A stretch of 64,000 nucleotides of DNA from NCBI RefSeq assembly GCF_020529025.1, contig NZ_JACNMM010000012.1, forward strand, positions 1-64,000, given 5' to 3'. The notes beneath the pieces were generated by a model. It was not told where the DNA came from, made no database searches, and worked only from the letters and a program-made list of their open reading frames with translations. Position numbers and translations under genes: made by a program. The stretch is from Oceaniglobus trochenteri (GTDB lineage Bacteria > Pseudomonadota > Alphaproteobacteria > Rhodobacterales > Rhodobacteraceae). Positions 52,715-63,339 of the stretch are shown here, in pieces; the first letter of the stretch is position 1, and every line of letters starts with the position of its first letter.

Positions 52715-54529
52715 ATGCCAGAAGCCCCCTCCGTCAAAGACATCCCCTCCAGCGGGATGAGCGTAATCCGCCGGGTCGCGCCCTATCTCTGGCCCGACGA
52801 ACACCCCTGGGTGAAACGCCGGGTGGTGCTTGCCTTGGCGGTGCTGGTGCTGAGCAAGCTGATCGCCGTGGGCACGCCGTTCTTCTACAAGGCGGCGGTC
52901 GATGCGCTATCGGGCGATGCGCGCGACGTGGCCTGGACGCTGGGCCTGGGGGCAGTGGGGCTGACCGTGGCCTATGGCGCGGCGCGGCTGATGAACGTCG
53001 GCTTCCAGCAATTGCGCGACGTGATCTTCGCCGCGGTCGGGCAACGCGCGCTGCGGCAACTGGCCCTGGAGACCTTCACCCACATTCACCGGCTTTCGAT
53101 GCGCTATCACATCACCCGCAAGACCGGGGGCCTGAGCCGGATCATCGAGCGGGGGGTGAAGGGGGTCGAGTTCCTGCTGCGCTTCCTGCTGTTTTCCATC
53201 GGGCCGCTGGTTCTGGAACTGCTGATGATTGCGGTCGTGCTCGCCTGGGTTTTCGATATCTGGTATCTCGTCGTCGTCTTCGTCACCATCGCGCTTTACA
53301 CTTGGTTCACCTTTGCCGTCACCGAATGGCGGGTGAAGGTGCGCAAGGTGATGAATGACCAGGACACTGATGCCAACCAGAAGGCCATCGACAGCCTGCT
53401 GAACTTTGAAACCGTCAAGTATTTCGGCGCCGAACAGCGCGAGGCCGATCGCTATGACAGCGCGATGGAGAAATATGTCGCCGCCGCGCTGACCACATCC
53501 TATTCGCTGGCCTTCCTGAACTTCGGCCAATCGGTCCTGATCACCGGCGGGCTGGTGGCGGTGATGGTGATGGCGGCGGTGGGCGTGGGCAACGGCGCGT
53601 TGACCGTGGGCGATTTCGTCATGGTCAACGCCTACATGATCCAGATCACGATGCCGCTGAACTTCCTCGGGACCGTCTATCGCGAGATCCGCCAGGCCCT
53701 GGTGGACATGGGCGAGATGTTCGGCCTGCTGGAGCAGCCCGCCGAGGTGCAGGACAAGCCCGGTGCGCCTGCGCTCGAGGTGAAGGGCGGGCGGATCGAG
53801 CTGCGCGACGTGGTCTTCGGCTATGACGCGGCGCGACCGATCCTGAAGGGCATCTCGCTCACCGTGCCGGCGGGCAAGACGGTGGCGATCGTCGGATCAA
53901 GCGGGTCGGGGAAATCGACAATCGGACGGCTGCTGTTCCGTTTCTATGATGTAAGCGGCGGCAGCTTCACCATCGACGGGCAGGACTTGCGCGACGTGAC
54001 GCAGGATTCGCTCCATGCCCAGATCGGGGTGGTGCCCCAGGATACCGTGCTGTTCAACGACACGATCCGCTACAACATCGCCTATGGCCGCCCCACCGCC
54101 AGCCACGCCGAGGTCGAGGCGGCCGCGCGGGCGGCCAAGATCCACGAATTCATCACGGCCCTTCCCGACGGGTACGAAACGACGGTGGGCGAACGGGGGC
54201 TGAAGCTTTCGGGGGGCGAAAAGCAGCGCGTGGGCATCGCCCGCACTCTGCTGAAGGACCCGCCGATCCTGCTGCTGGACGAGGCGACCTCGGCACTGGA
54301 TACCGAGACCGAACAGGACATCCAGACCGAACTCAAGGGGCTGGGGCGCGGGCGCACCGTCATGGTCATCGCGCATCGCCTCTCCACCATCGCGGACGCG
54401 GATCAGATCGTGGTGCTGGAAGCGGGCGAGATCGTCGAACGCGGCAGCCACGAGGAACTGCTGACGGCCCAGGGGCGCTATGCCTCGCTCTGGCATCGCC
54501 AGGAAACCGAAGAGGAAGACGCGGCCTGA
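52715..54529 (+). CDS. Atm1-like ABC exporter (fused permease/ATPase)
   Basis: 604 residues. The six-helix exporter domain comes first (YLWPDEHPWVKRRVVLALAVL, RYHITRKTGGLSRIIERG). The ATPase has Walker A GSSGSGKS at about 394-401, signature LSGGEKQR near 497, and Walker B ILLLDEAT near 518. The N-terminal YLWPD and RKTGGLSRIIERG blocks place it in the Atm1/HMT1 group, which exports glutathione-linked metal or sulfur compounds. Inner membrane. Confidence 0.92.
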   Translation: MPEAPSVKDIPSSGMSVIRRVAPYLWPDEHPWVKRRVVLALAVLVLSKLIAVGTPFFYKAAVDALSGDARDVAWTLGLGAVGLTVAYGAARLMNVGFQQLRDVIFAAVGQRALRQLALETFTHIHRLSMRYHITRKTGGLSRIIERGVKGVEFLLRFLLFSIGPLVLELLMIAVVLAWVFDIWYLVVVFVTIALYTWFTFAVTEWRVKVRKVMNDQDTDANQKAIDSLLNFETVKYFGAEQREADRYDSAMEKYVAAALTTSYSLAFLNFGQSVLITGGLVAVMVMAAVGVGNGALTVGDFVMVNAYMIQITMPLNFLGTVYREIRQALVDMGEMFGLLEQPAEVQDKPGAPALEVKGGRIELRDVVFGYDAARPILKGISLTVPAGKTVAIVGSSGSGKSTIGRLLFRFYDVSGGSFTIDGQDLRDVTQDSLHAQIGVVPQDTVLFNDTIRYNIAYGRPTASHAEVEAAARAAKIHEFITALPDGYETTVGERGLKLSGGEKQRVGIARTLLKDPPILLLDEATSALDTETEQDIQTELKGLGRGRTVMVIAHRLSTIADADQIVVLEAGEIVERGSHEELLTAQGRYASLWHRQETEEEDAA

Positions 54530-54727
54530 CCTTTCGGAGGCGCGCTGGCGCGCGCCCCGACATTGTTTCGGTCGCGCCGGTTTCGGGTGATGGCGTGCCG
54601 GGGACGGGCGGTTGCGCGGGCTGCGCGGACGGAACGCCTCCGGCGGGAGTATTTGGGCAAGAAAGAGGGGGGATGCGCCCCTGTTTCTTTCTTGCTTCAA
54701 ATACTCATCTTCTTCTTCGCCCTGTCC

Positions 54728-57700
54728 CTATTCCGCCGCGCGCAGGTTGGTTGCGGCGTGGGCTGGCAGGTCTTGCGCCCGGTCGTCTTCCGCGGTGTCC
54801 CAGATGATCTCGGGCGAGCGGATCTTGCGGGCGGCGCGGTGTGTTGCCACGTCGCGGGCCGACTTGCCGCGGCGGCGGGCCAGCGCGCCCAGGCCGCGCA
54901 TCGAGCGATAGGCGCCTTCCGAGATCCAGACCCGCAGGGCCAGCAGCGAGGGGGTGAAGACGAGGGTCAGCATCGTTGCGATCCCGAGCCCGAAGACCAC
55001 GGCCGTGGCCAGCTGTTTCCACATGATCGCGGTGGGGCTGTCGAGGGTATAGCCGCCACCGATGAAATCGAGCGAGAGGCCGTACATCATCGGGGCCAGC
55101 CCGGCCATGGTGGTTGTCGTGGTGAGCAGCACCGGGCGGATGCGGTCTTCGGCGGTGCGCACGATGGCCTCGAGACGGGGCATGTAGCGGGCGTATTCCT
55201 GGTAGGTGTCAATCAGTACGATGTTGTTGTTCACCACGATGCCCGCCAGCGCGACGATGCCGGTGCCTGTCATGATGATGCTGAAGGGTTGCCCCATGAC
55301 CAGCATCCCGATCAGGCAGCCCGTGGTCGAAAGCACCACCGCCAGCAGCACGAGGACCGCGTTGTAGAAGCTGTTGAACTGGGCCAGCAGGATGATGAAC
55401 ATGAGACCGAGCGCGCCGACGAAGGCCTTCATCAGGAAGGCGCCGGATTCTTCCTGGTCTTCCTGGTCGCCTGTCCATTCCCAGCTGACCGAGGCGGGCA
55501 GGGGGGCGGTCTCGAGCCACTCGGTGAGGGTGGCGATGCGTTCGTTGGCGTTGATCGGGATGTCCTTGCCCGATGGCCCCGCTTTCGTGAGGTTCGGGGC
55601 GACATCGGCCTTCACGTCGAAATAGCGCGACTGGTCGACCCGGTCGATCTGGCCCAGTTTCTTCACCGGCTTGCGCGTGATGAAGTTGGACAGGGGCACC
55701 AGGCCGTCGCGGGTGCGCACCTTGAGGTTGTCGAGGGTGGAGAGCACCCTGTCCTGTTCGGGCAGGCGGACGCGGATCTCGATCTCTTCGTCCGAGGAGG
55801 GCACGCGCATGGTGTCGAGCAGGATGCCGCGCGTCACCAGTTGCACCATGCCGCCCACGGTGGCCACATCGGCGCCGTAGCGGCCGGCCTTTTCGACATC
55901 GACGTCGATCTGCCAGTCGATGCCGGGCAGGGGGCGGCTGTCCTCGATATCGGTCAGCCCTTCGGTGGTGGCGAATTTTTCGCGGGCGAGGGCGGCGGCG
56001 GCCTGCAGATCGCCCCAGTCGTTGCCCTTCAGCCGCAGGTGGACCGGTTTGCCCGACCCGGGCCCCATGGCCAGGTTCAGCACCTCGGTCTGGATGCCCG
56101 GAAGCTGGGCAAGCCTGCGTTGCAGTTCGGCGATCACCGCATCACCGTCAAGCTGCTCAAGCGTGACCTCGTCGGGGTGGGTGCGGGCATAGTCGGCGCG
56201 ATCCTCCCAGGCGATCAGTTCGATCTGGATCTGGCCGATGGCGTCCAGCGGTGCCTGGCTGCCGGCGGTGTTGGCGTTCAGCCCGCCCTCGCCGGCGAAG
56301 GCGAAGGCGCTTTCGATGCCCTTGGTGGACAGGGCGACGGTTTCGGCTTGGCGCAGCAGCGCGTCCTTCTCGTGCAGCGACAGGTTGCCCCGCGCCTTGA
56401 CGTAGACGATGGCCTGTTCGGGTTCGGATTCGACGAAGAACTCAACGCCGTTGTTGTTGGCGGCGAAATAGCCGAAGACCGAGACGACCACGAAGATGAC
56501 CGCGCCGATCGAGACCAGCGGCATCACCGGGTTGCCGGTGATGAACTTGATGAAATAGCCAAAGGGGCTGCGCCGGCGGTGGGCGTCGATCCGTTTCGGG
56601 GCGCGGGTGATCTTGACCGAGCCGAGGGTGATGGCGGTCAGCGTGGTGCCCAGCAGGAACAGCAGGGCACCCGGCAGAAGCCGCGCCGGGGGCGGCAGCG
56701 GAGAGCCGCCGGGAAAGATGTAGTCGGGGTTGAGAAGCTGCATCGCCGCGATGAAGACCAGCAGGCCGGCCGGCACCACCAGGGCGGCGCGGACCACCCA
56801 GGGCAGCAGCGCGCGCAGCATGTCCGAGGCGCCCTGGAAGGCCCTGCTCATCCGGCCGGCGACGCCGCCCATGACCGGCAGGTAGACAAGCGCCACCAGC
56901 AGCGAGGCCAGCAGCACATAGATCAGCGTGACGGGCAGCATCCCCATGAATTCGCCCGCCACCCCGGGCCAGAACAGCATCGGCAGAAAGGCGCAGAGCG
57001 TGGTGCCGGTGGACGAGACGATGGGCCAGAACATGCGCTTGGCGGCCTCGGTGAAGGCGGCCATGGGGCCGGCGCCTTCGTCGATCCGCCGGTCGGCGTA
57101 TTCGACCACCACGATAGCGCCATCCACCAGCATCCCCACCGCCAGGATCAGGCCGAACATCACGATGTTGGAAATGGTGATGCCCATGACCCCAAGCAGC
57201 ACGAAACACAGCAGGAAGGACGTGGGAATCGCAAAGCCCACCAGCAGCGCCGAACGGATGCCGAGCGCGCCCAGAACCACGATCATAACCAGCGCGATGG
57301 CCGTCAGGACCGAGCCTTCAAGCTGTGACACCATGGAAGCCACCTGGCGCGACTGGTCGTTGCTGGTGCCCACGGTGATCGCATCGCGCAGGTCGGCGGG
57401 CCATGCGTCCTGGGCCTTGGCCACCTCCTCTTTCACCAGCGCGGCGGTGTCGATCAGGTTGAAACCCTTGCGTTTGACCACCTGCAGGGCAACGGTCGTG
57501 TCGCCGTTGAAGCGGGCGGTGCCGGTGCGGTCTTCGAAGGTCAGCCGGATATCGGCCAGTTCGCCCAGGGTCACCACGCGGTCGCCATCCACCTTGACGG
57601 GCAGGGTGTAGATGTCCTGCTGATCGTCGAAGGACGAAGGGATCTTGACCGAGAAGGTGCCGTTCTCGGTCTCGACCTCGCCCGCCGCGATCAGTTGGTT

Positions 57701-58327
57701 GTTGTTCTGCACCACGCCGATCAGTTCGTTGGCGGTGACGTTGTAGGCTTCAAGGCGCAGGGGGTCGATGATCACTTCCAGCATCTCGTCGCGGTGGCCG
57801 GCCAGGGCCGCCTCCAGCACCGGTTCCAGCCCTTCCAGCCGGTCCTGCAGATCCTTGGCCACCTTCAGAAGCGTGCGTTCGGGCAGGGGGCCGGTCAGGT
57901 TGACGATGATGATGGGGAATTCCGAGAAGTTGATCTCGTTGATGCTGTACTTGTCGGCTCCGGCGGGAAACTTGGCCTCGACCGTGTTCATGCGGTCGCG
58001 CACATCGGCCAGGACCTTGGTCTTGTCCCAGCCGAACTCGAACTCCAGCGCGACGCCGGCATAGTTCTCCGAGGCGGTCCCCGAGATCGTCTTCAGCCCA
58101 TCCAGGTCGGAAAGCTCGGTTTCCATCGGCTTGACCAGCAGCTTTTCGCTGTCCTCGGCGGAAATGCCGGGAAAGGGGACCGAGACGAAAAGCGCCGGAA
58201 TCTCGATATCCGGCTCGCCCTCCTTGGGAAGCGAGACATAGGCAAGGCCGCCTGCCACGATCGACAGCATGATGAAGGCAAGGACCATCCGCGCCCGCGA
58301 CGCGGCCCAATCGACGATACCGGTCAT
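54728..58327 (-). CDS. RND efflux permease
   Basis: 1199 residues, longer than the usual 1020-1050. It begins MTGIVDWAASRARMVLAFIM and has the AcrB/CzcA repeats, porter loops and the helix motif GMLVDGAIVVVEYADRR. Between the sixth and seventh usual helices it carries two added hydrophobic stretches (LLPWVVRAALVVPAGLLVF; LLPGALLFLLGTTLTAITLG), and it has a basic tail. It pumps substrates out with the adaptor; its start overlaps the adaptor stop by 4 bases. The substrate is not clear. Confidence 0.92.
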   Translation of the reverse strand: MTGIVDWAASRARMVLAFIMLSIVAGGLAYVSLPKEGEPDIEIPALFVSVPFPGISAEDSEKLLVKPMETELSDLDGLKTISGTASENYAGVALEFEFGWDKTKVLADVRDRMNTVEAKFPAGADKYSINEINFSEFPIIIVNLTGPLPERTLLKVAKDLQDRLEGLEPVLEAALAGHRDEMLEVIIDPLRLEAYNVTANELIGVVQNNNQLIAAGEVETENGTFSVKIPSSFDDQQDIYTLPVKVDGDRVVTLGELADIRLTFEDRTGTARFNGDTTVALQVVKRKGFNLIDTAALVKEEVAKAQDAWPADLRDAITVGTSNDQSRQVASMVSQLEGSVLTAIALVMIVVLGALGIRSALLVGFAIPTSFLLCFVLLGVMGITISNIVMFGLILAVGMLVDGAIVVVEYADRRIDEGAGPMAAFTEAAKRMFWPIVSSTGTTLCAFLPMLFWPGVAGEFMGMLPVTLIYVLLASLLVALVYLPVMGGVAGRMSRAFQGASDMLRALLPWVVRAALVVPAGLLVFIAAMQLLNPDYIFPGGSPLPPPARLLPGALLFLLGTTLTAITLGSVKITRAPKRIDAHRRRSPFGYFIKFITGNPVMPLVSIGAVIFVVVSVFGYFAANNNGVEFFVESEPEQAIVYVKARGNLSLHEKDALLRQAETVALSTKGIESAFAFAGEGGLNANTAGSQAPLDAIGQIQIELIAWEDRADYARTHPDEVTLEQLDGDAVIAELQRRLAQLPGIQTEVLNLAMGPGSGKPVHLRLKGNDWGDLQAAAALAREKFATTEGLTDIEDSRPLPGIDWQIDVDVEKAGRYGADVATVGGMVQLVTRGILLDTMRVPSSDEEIEIRVRLPEQDRVLSTLDNLKVRTRDGLVPLSNFITRKPVKKLGQIDRVDQSRYFDVKADVAPNLTKAGPSGKDIPINANERIATLTEWLETAPLPASVSWEWTGDQEDQEESGAFLMKAFVGALGLMFIILLAQFNSFYNAVLVLLAVVLSTTGCLIGMLVMGQPFSIIMTGTGIVALAGIVVNNNIVLIDTYQEYARYMPRLEAIVRTAEDRIRPVLLTTTTTMAGLAPMMYGLSLDFIGGGYTLDSPTAIMWKQLATAVVFGLGIATMLTLVFTPSLLALRVWISEGAYRSMRGLGALARRRGKSARDVATHRAARKIRSPEIIWDTAEDDRAQDLPAHAATNLRAAE

Positions 58328-59562
58328 TGCTGGATGGCCCCGCTGTTGTCCGCCGTGCGGAAGGTGGGTGTGACGGGCACGCCGTCGGTCACGTATTCCT
58401 GGCCGACGACGATGACCGAGACCGTTTCGTCAAGCCCGGCCAGCCAGACGCCATCGACCGTGTCGCGCAGCACCGACACCGGAACGAAGCGGGCCGTGTT
58501 GTCGTCTGCCACGATTCGCACGCCAAGGTCGCCCTGATCGTCCAGCGTCAGCGCGGACTGGGGCAGAAGGTGCGCCTTGCGGCCATCCGATTGCACCATG
58601 ATCTCGACCGTCTGACCGTCGCTGATGGCAAGGTCGGCGTTGGGAACGGTCACTTCGGTGCGGAAGGTGCGGGTGTTGCTGTCGGCGCTGCGCGACAGGA
58701 AGGTGACGGTGCCCGTCACCTCTTGCCCCGAGGCCAGCCGCGCGCCGGCAAATGCGCCGACCTTCACCTTCGCCACCTCGGTTTCCGGCACGAAGCCCAC
58801 CAGCTTGATCGGGTCAAGCTGGATCACCGTGGCGCAAAGCGCGCCGGGCTGCATCAGCGTGCCCAGTTCGGCGGAATCGGTTTCCAGAAGCCCCGAAAAG
58901 GGCGCGGCGATGGTCAGCTTCTCGATCTCGCGTTCGGCGGCGGCCACGGCGGCCTCGGCGGCCTGCACGCCCGAACTGGCCGACTCCACGCCTGACTTCG
59001 CCGCCTGAACTGCCGCGCGGGCCGATTCGACCGCGGCGGCCGTCTGTGCCACCCGGGTCTGCGAGGCGAAACCGTCCTGCGACAGCTTGCTTGCGGCGTT
59101 GTCGTTGATCGATGCTTCGGACAGGCGCGCCTCGGCCTCGGCGACGCGGGCCATGGCCTCGGGGCCTCGGGCGCGGGATTCGACCAGCCGCGCCTTGGCC
59201 TCGGCCAGTTGCGCGGCGCGGGTGCCGGGGTCAAGCTCGCACAGGATCTGGCCTTCGTCCACGAAGGCGCCCTTGCGCAGGGGCTGGGAGATGATGCGCC
59301 CGCTGGTTTCGGCGCTGACCGACACCTGCCGCGCCGCTTCGGTGCGCCCACGCAGAAGAACGGCGCTGTCGATCACCTGCGCGTCGGATTTCAGCGCAAC
59401 GACGGCAACCCGGGTCGCTGTATCGGTGACCTCGGTGCTTTCCGTTTCGGCCTCTTCGACGGATTCACCTGCCGCAAAGGCCAGAAGGGCCGGGCGTTCG
59501 AACACCACCAGGTAAAGGCTGGCCATCACGAGAAGGGCAGTCAGGATCGAGAAAAAACGCAT
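58324..59562 (-). CDS. RND periplasmic adaptor (HlyD/MFP)
   Basis: 412 residues. An N-terminal membrane or signal helix (FFSILTALLVMASLYLVVF), the biotinyl-lipoyl halves (VSVSAETSGRIISQPLRKGA and TIAAPFSGLLETDSAELG), a long Ala-rich coiled coil between them, and the beta-barrel domain. It links the permease to an outer-membrane channel. No TolC gene lies in the window. Its promoter region holds an inverted repeat. Confidence 0.92.
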   Translation of the reverse strand: MRFFSILTALLVMASLYLVVFERPALLAFAAGESVEEAETESTEVTDTATRVAVVALKSDAQVIDSAVLLRGRTEAARQVSVSAETSGRIISQPLRKGAFVDEGQILCELDPGTRAAQLAEAKARLVESRARGPEAMARVAEAEARLSEASINDNAASKLSQDGFASQTRVAQTAAAVESARAAVQAAKSGVESASSGVQAAEAAVAAAEREIEKLTIAAPFSGLLETDSAELGTLMQPGALCATVIQLDPIKLVGFVPETEVAKVKVGAFAGARLASGQEVTGTVTFLSRSADSNTRTFRTEVTVPNADLAISDGQTVEIMVQSDGRKAHLLPQSALTLDDQGDLGVRIVADDNTARFVPVSVLRDTVDGVWLAGLDETVSVIVVGQEYVTDGVPVTPTFRTADNSGAIQQ

Positions 59563-59642
59563 CGGGGCCTCTTTGAAATGGCGGCAGTCGTCGAGTGTGG
59601 GCGCGGTCTAATGCGCAATCGAATTCTTTGACAGGTATTACG

Positions 59643-59660
59643 CTGAACTAATCGGTTCAG
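59643..59660. promoter_or_regulatory. inverted repeat, operator candidate
   Basis: CTGAAC-N6-GTTCAG, symmetric, in the divergent gap between the RND adaptor and the YfgM-like gene. Size and form fit a TetR-type operator; no TetR gene is in view. Confidence 0.55.
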
Positions 59661-59771
59661 ATTAAACTTTTCCCGACAGCGGCGCAAGACTGCCACAGGA
59701 GCGGTTCTTGCGCCCTTGGCATTGGTCCCCCTGACAGGGTAAGAGGGGCGAAACCGGGATGGGGATATGGC

Positions 59772-60419
59772 GTGAGCGACACCGACAGTTTCATCGACGA
59801 AGTCAGCGAAGAGGTACGGCGCGACCGCCTGTTCGCCCTGATGCGCCGCTATGGCTGGATCGCCATTGCCTGCGTGGTTCTTCTGGTGGGGGGCGCGGCC
59901 TATAACGAATGGCAGAAGGCCAGCCGCCAGTCGGCCGCCCAGGCCTTTGGCGATGCCCTGCTGGGTGCCCTTGAACAGAACGATCCGGCCGACCGCCGCG
60001 CGGCCCTGGCCGGGATCGAAGGCACGCCGCGCCAGAACGCGCTTGTCGCGATGCTGTTGGCGCAGGAGGCCGAAGAGGGTGACGGCAACGTGGCATCCAC
60101 CCTTGAGACCCTGTCGCAGAACGGCGAATTGCCGCAGGTCTATCGCGAATTGGCGCTGCTGAAATTCGTCATGCACGACGACAACGGGCTAAGCCCCGAA
60201 GCCCGTATCGAGCGGCTGACCCCCCTGACCATTCCGGGCGCGCCCTATCGCCTGCTGGCGCTGGAGCAGATCGCCCTGGCCGAGGTGGAGCAGGGCGAGA
60301 CCGAAGCCGCGCTTGAGCGTCTGCAGGGCATCCTGGGGGAAGACCAGGTAAGCCAAGGCTTGCGCCGCAGGGTTTCTCAGTTGATTGTGGCATTGGGTGG
60401 CACGCTGGACGCGGCATGA
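59772..60419 (+). CDS. YfgM-like tetratricopeptide protein
   Basis: 215 residues from a GTG. A short cytoplasmic start, one membrane helix (GWIAIACVVLLVGGAAYNEW), then a helical periplasmic TPR-like domain (ALEQNDPADRRAALAGIEG, ASTLETLSQNGELPQVYREL). In other bacteria this family sits next to bamB and helps envelope protein quality control. bamB follows by 66 bases. Confidence 0.85.
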   Translation: MSDTDSFIDEVSEEVRRDRLFALMRRYGWIAIACVVLLVGGAAYNEWQKASRQSAAQAFGDALLGALEQNDPADRRAALAGIEGTPRQNALVAMLLAQEAEEGDGNVASTLETLSQNGELPQVYRELALLKFVMHDDNGLSPEARIERLTPLTIPGAPYRLLALEQIALAEVEQGETEAALERLQGILGEDQVSQGLRRRVSQLIVALGGTLDAA

Positions 60420-60485
60420 CCGAAGGCCCCGCAAAGGGGCCGCGGCGCGACGGCGGGCAGACCGGCAGAGGGCAGGAGACAAGGC

Positions 60486-61802
60486 ATGGGACTGAGCAAA
60501 CCGGTGATGGCGGCCATTGGCGGGCTGGCGCTTCTTGCGGCCTGCGGTGACCCCGAACTGATCCTCACGGGCGAAAGGCTGGACCTGCGCGCCGATCTTG
60601 ACGGCGCCACCCCGGCCGACCCGGTGGATCTGTCCACCGCGATTTCGCTGCCGGCCATGGTTGCCAATGCCGACTGGACCCAGAAGGCCGGCGGCGCGAC
60701 GCACCGCATCGCACACCCCGCCCTTGGCAACAACCTGACCCGGATCTGGAGCGCGCCCATCGGCGAGGGTGACAACCGCCGTCACCGGATCACCGCCGAT
60801 CCGGTCGTGGCCGACGGGCGGATCTTCACCGTCGACAGCCGGGCACGGGTGATGGCCCATTCCACCGCTGGCGCCGCGCTGTGGTCGGTCGATCTGACCC
60901 CGCCTTCCGACAACCCCGACGACGCCTCGGGCGCCGGACTGGCGGTGTCGGGCAACCGGCTGTTCGTGACCACCGGCTTCGGCGATCTTGTGGCGCTGGA
61001 CGTGGCAACGGGCGCGCGGCTCTGGACACAGGAACTTGACGCCGCGCCTTCGGGTGCGCCGACCGTGGTGGGCGATCTGGTCTACCTCGTGACGCGCGAT
61101 GCCCTGGCTTGGGCGGTGCGCACCGACAAAGGCCGTGTCGAATGGACCCTTCAGGGCACGCCCAGCCCCTCGGGTGTCGTGGGCGGTGCCGCCCCGGCGG
61201 TGAATGACCGGGTTGCGGTCTTCCCCTTTGCGGGCGGTGAACTGGTCAGCGCGCTGCGCAGCGGCGGCACCCGGATCTGGGGCAGCAACGTGGCGGGCAC
61301 GCGCCTTGGCCGGGTCTATGCCCGGGTGTCCGACATTTCGGGCGATCCGGTGATCGACGGCGATCGCGTCTATGCCGGAAGCCCCAGCGGGCGCACCGTG
61401 GCCATCGACCTGACCAGCGGTGAAACGCTCTGGTCGGCACGCGAGGGCGCGATGAGCCCGGTCGTTGTGGCGGGCGGGTCGGTCTTCACCGTCTCGGACC
61501 GGGCCGAGCTGGTGCGGCTTGACGCCGCCACCGGCGGCAAGGTCTGGGGCAGCGAACTGCCGTTCTTCGTCAAGGAGAACGCCCGCAAGCGCAAGGCGGT
61601 CTTCGGCAACTACGGCCCGATCCTGGCGGGTGGGCAGCTGTGGGTGGCCTCGGGCGATGGTGCCCTGCGTGCCTTCAGCCCCGAATCCGGCGCGGCCACG
61701 GGTGGCGTCGATCTGCCCGGCGGTGCGGCAACGAATCCGGTCGTGGCCGGGCGCACGCTCTATGTCGTTTCGTCAAATGGACAGCTTCACGCTTTCCGTT
61801 AG
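60486..61802 (+). CDS. bamB: outer membrane assembly lipoprotein BamB-like
   Basis: 438 residues. A lipoprotein signal (GGLALLAAC with lipid Cys20) then an eight-bladed PQQ-like beta-propeller with repeated blades (GRIFTVDSRARVMAHS, RLFVTTGFGDLVALDV, GSVFTVSDRAELVRLD). BamB is the scaffold subunit of the Bam complex that inserts outer-membrane beta-barrels. Placement between a YfgM-like gene and der is the common bacterial order. Confidence 0.92.
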   Translation: MGLSKPVMAAIGGLALLAACGDPELILTGERLDLRADLDGATPADPVDLSTAISLPAMVANADWTQKAGGATHRIAHPALGNNLTRIWSAPIGEGDNRRHRITADPVVADGRIFTVDSRARVMAHSTAGAALWSVDLTPPSDNPDDASGAGLAVSGNRLFVTTGFGDLVALDVATGARLWTQELDAAPSGAPTVVGDLVYLVTRDALAWAVRTDKGRVEWTLQGTPSPSGVVGGAAPAVNDRVAVFPFAGGELVSALRSGGTRIWGSNVAGTRLGRVYARVSDISGDPVIDGDRVYAGSPSGRTVAIDLTSGETLWSAREGAMSPVVVAGGSVFTVSDRAELVRLDAATGGKVWGSELPFFVKENARKRKAVFGNYGPILAGGQLWVASGDGALRAFSPESGAATGGVDLPGGAATNPVVAGRTLYVVSSNGQLHAFR

Positions 61803-61850
61803 GCGCAATAGGGTGTAAGCGGCGTTTTTCCCATCCCTCGTGAGGGCAAC

Positions 61851-63314
61851 ATGAGCTTTACCCTGGCCATCGTCGGCCGCCCCAATGTCGGCAAATCCAC
61901 GCTGTTCAACCGTCTGGTGGGCAAGCGCCTGGCGCTGGTCGACGATCAGCCCGGCGTCACCCGCGACCTGCGCGAAGGTGCGGCGCGGCTGGGCGATCTG
62001 AAATTCACCGTCATCGATTCCGCCGGTCTGGAAGAGGCCAGCGATGATTCCCTTCAGGGGCGGATGCGCAAGCTGACCGAGCGGGCGGTGGAAATGGCCG
62101 ATGTCTGCCTGTTCCTGGTGGATGCCCGCGCCGGCATCCTGCCCCAGGACGAGGTGTTTGCCGACATCCTGCGCAAGAAGAACAGCCATGTCATCCTGGC
62201 CGCCAACAAGGCCGAAGGGCGGGCCGCCGATGGCGGTGTGATCGAATCCTATGCCCTGGGGCTGGGTGAACCGATCCGCCTGTCGGCAGAACACGGCGAG
62301 GGGCTGAACGATCTTTACGAACAGTTGCGCCCCCTGGCCGATGCCTTTGCCGAACGCGCCAAGGCCCAAGCCGACGAGGCGCCCGAGGTGGACGTGGATG
62401 TTGACGAAGACGCCGACGCGCCGCGCGTTCCCACCAAGGCGCGCCCGCTTCAGGTGGCCGTCGTGGGGCGGCCCAACGCCGGAAAATCCACGCTGATCAA
62501 CCAGTTTCTGGGGGAAGAGCGTCTTCTGACCGGCCCCGAAGCCGGCATCACCCGCGATGCGATTTCGGTGAACATGGACTGGAACGGCGTGCCTGTCCGC
62601 CTGTTCGACACGGCCGGCATGCGCAAGAAGGCCAAGGTGCAGGAAAAGCTTGAGAAGCTTTCGGTCTCTGACGGGCTGCGGGCGGTGAAATTCGCCGAGG
62701 TCGTGGTGGTTCTGCTGGACGTGGCGGTGCCGTTCGAACAGCAGGATCTGCGGATCGCGGATCTGGCCGAACGGGAAGGGCGCGCCGTGGTGGTCGCCGT
62801 GAACAAGTGGGATATCGAGGACGACAAGAGCAACAAGATCAAGCTTTTGCGCGAATCCTTCGAAAGACTGCTACCCCAGCTCAAGGGCGCGCCCCTGGTC
62901 ACGGTCTCGGCCAAGACCGGCAAGGGGCTCGACCGTTTGCAGGACGCCGTGATCAAGGCGCATGAGGTCTGGAATCGCCGGGTGACGACCGCGCATCTGA
63001 ACCGCTGGCTGACCGGCATGGTCGAGGCACATCCGCCCCCCGCACCGGGCGGTCGTCGGATCAAGCTGCGTTACATGACCCAGGCCAAGACGCGGCCGCC
63101 GGGGTTTGTGGTGATGTGTTCTTACCCCGACAAGATGCCCGCCAGCTACGAACGCTATCTGGTGAACGGGCTGCGGTTGGATTTCGACATGCCCGGCACG
63201 CCGATCCGGCTGTGGTTTCGCGGGCAGGGCGACGACAACCCCTATAAGAACCGCACGAAATCAACGCCGTCCCGGCTGCGCAAGCATCTGGGCAAGGGGC
63301 GCGCCGACGAGTGA
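61851..63314 (+). CDS. der: GTPase Der (EngA)
   Basis: 487 residues with two GTPase domains and a C-terminal KH-like domain. G1 motifs are GRPNVGKS near residue 8 and GRPNAGKS near 204; G3 is DSAG in the first and DTAG in the second; the second has NKWD as G4. Der is essential for 50S ribosome assembly. The two domains are joined by an acidic linker ([12 protein letters not shown]). Confidence 0.96.
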   Translation: MSFTLAIVGRPNVGKSTLFNRLVGKRLALVDDQPGVTRDLREGAARLGDLKFTVIDSAGLEEASDDSLQGRMRKLTERAVEMADVCLFLVDARAGILPQDEVFADILRKKNSHVILAANKAEGRAADGGVIESYALGLGEPIRLSAEHGEGLNDLYEQLRPLADAFAERAKAQADEAPEVDVDVDEDADAPRVPTKARPLQVAVVGRPNAGKSTLINQFLGEERLLTGPEAGITRDAISVNMDWNGVPVRLFDTAGMRKKAKVQEKLEKLSVSDGLRAVKFAEVVVVLLDVAVPFEQQDLRIADLAEREGRAVVVAVNKWDIEDDKSNKIKLLRESFERLLPQLKGAPLVTVSAKTGKGLDRLQDAVIKAHEVWNRRVTTAHLNRWLTGMVEAHPPPAPGGRRIKLRYMTQAKTRPPGFVVMCSYPDKMPASYERYLVNGLRLDFDMPGTPIRLWFRGQGDDNPYKNRTKSTPSRLRKHLGKGRADE

Positions 63315-63339
63315 TCTTTCCGAAAGTGACGGAACGTGG

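Noticed and set aside
54563-57328. Long plus-strand open frame of about 920 codons opposite the RND permease
   Set aside because: It is antisense to a clear RND gene in GC-rich DNA, where codon bias keeps the opposite frame open; it has low-complexity His/Gly/Arg runs and no family motif.
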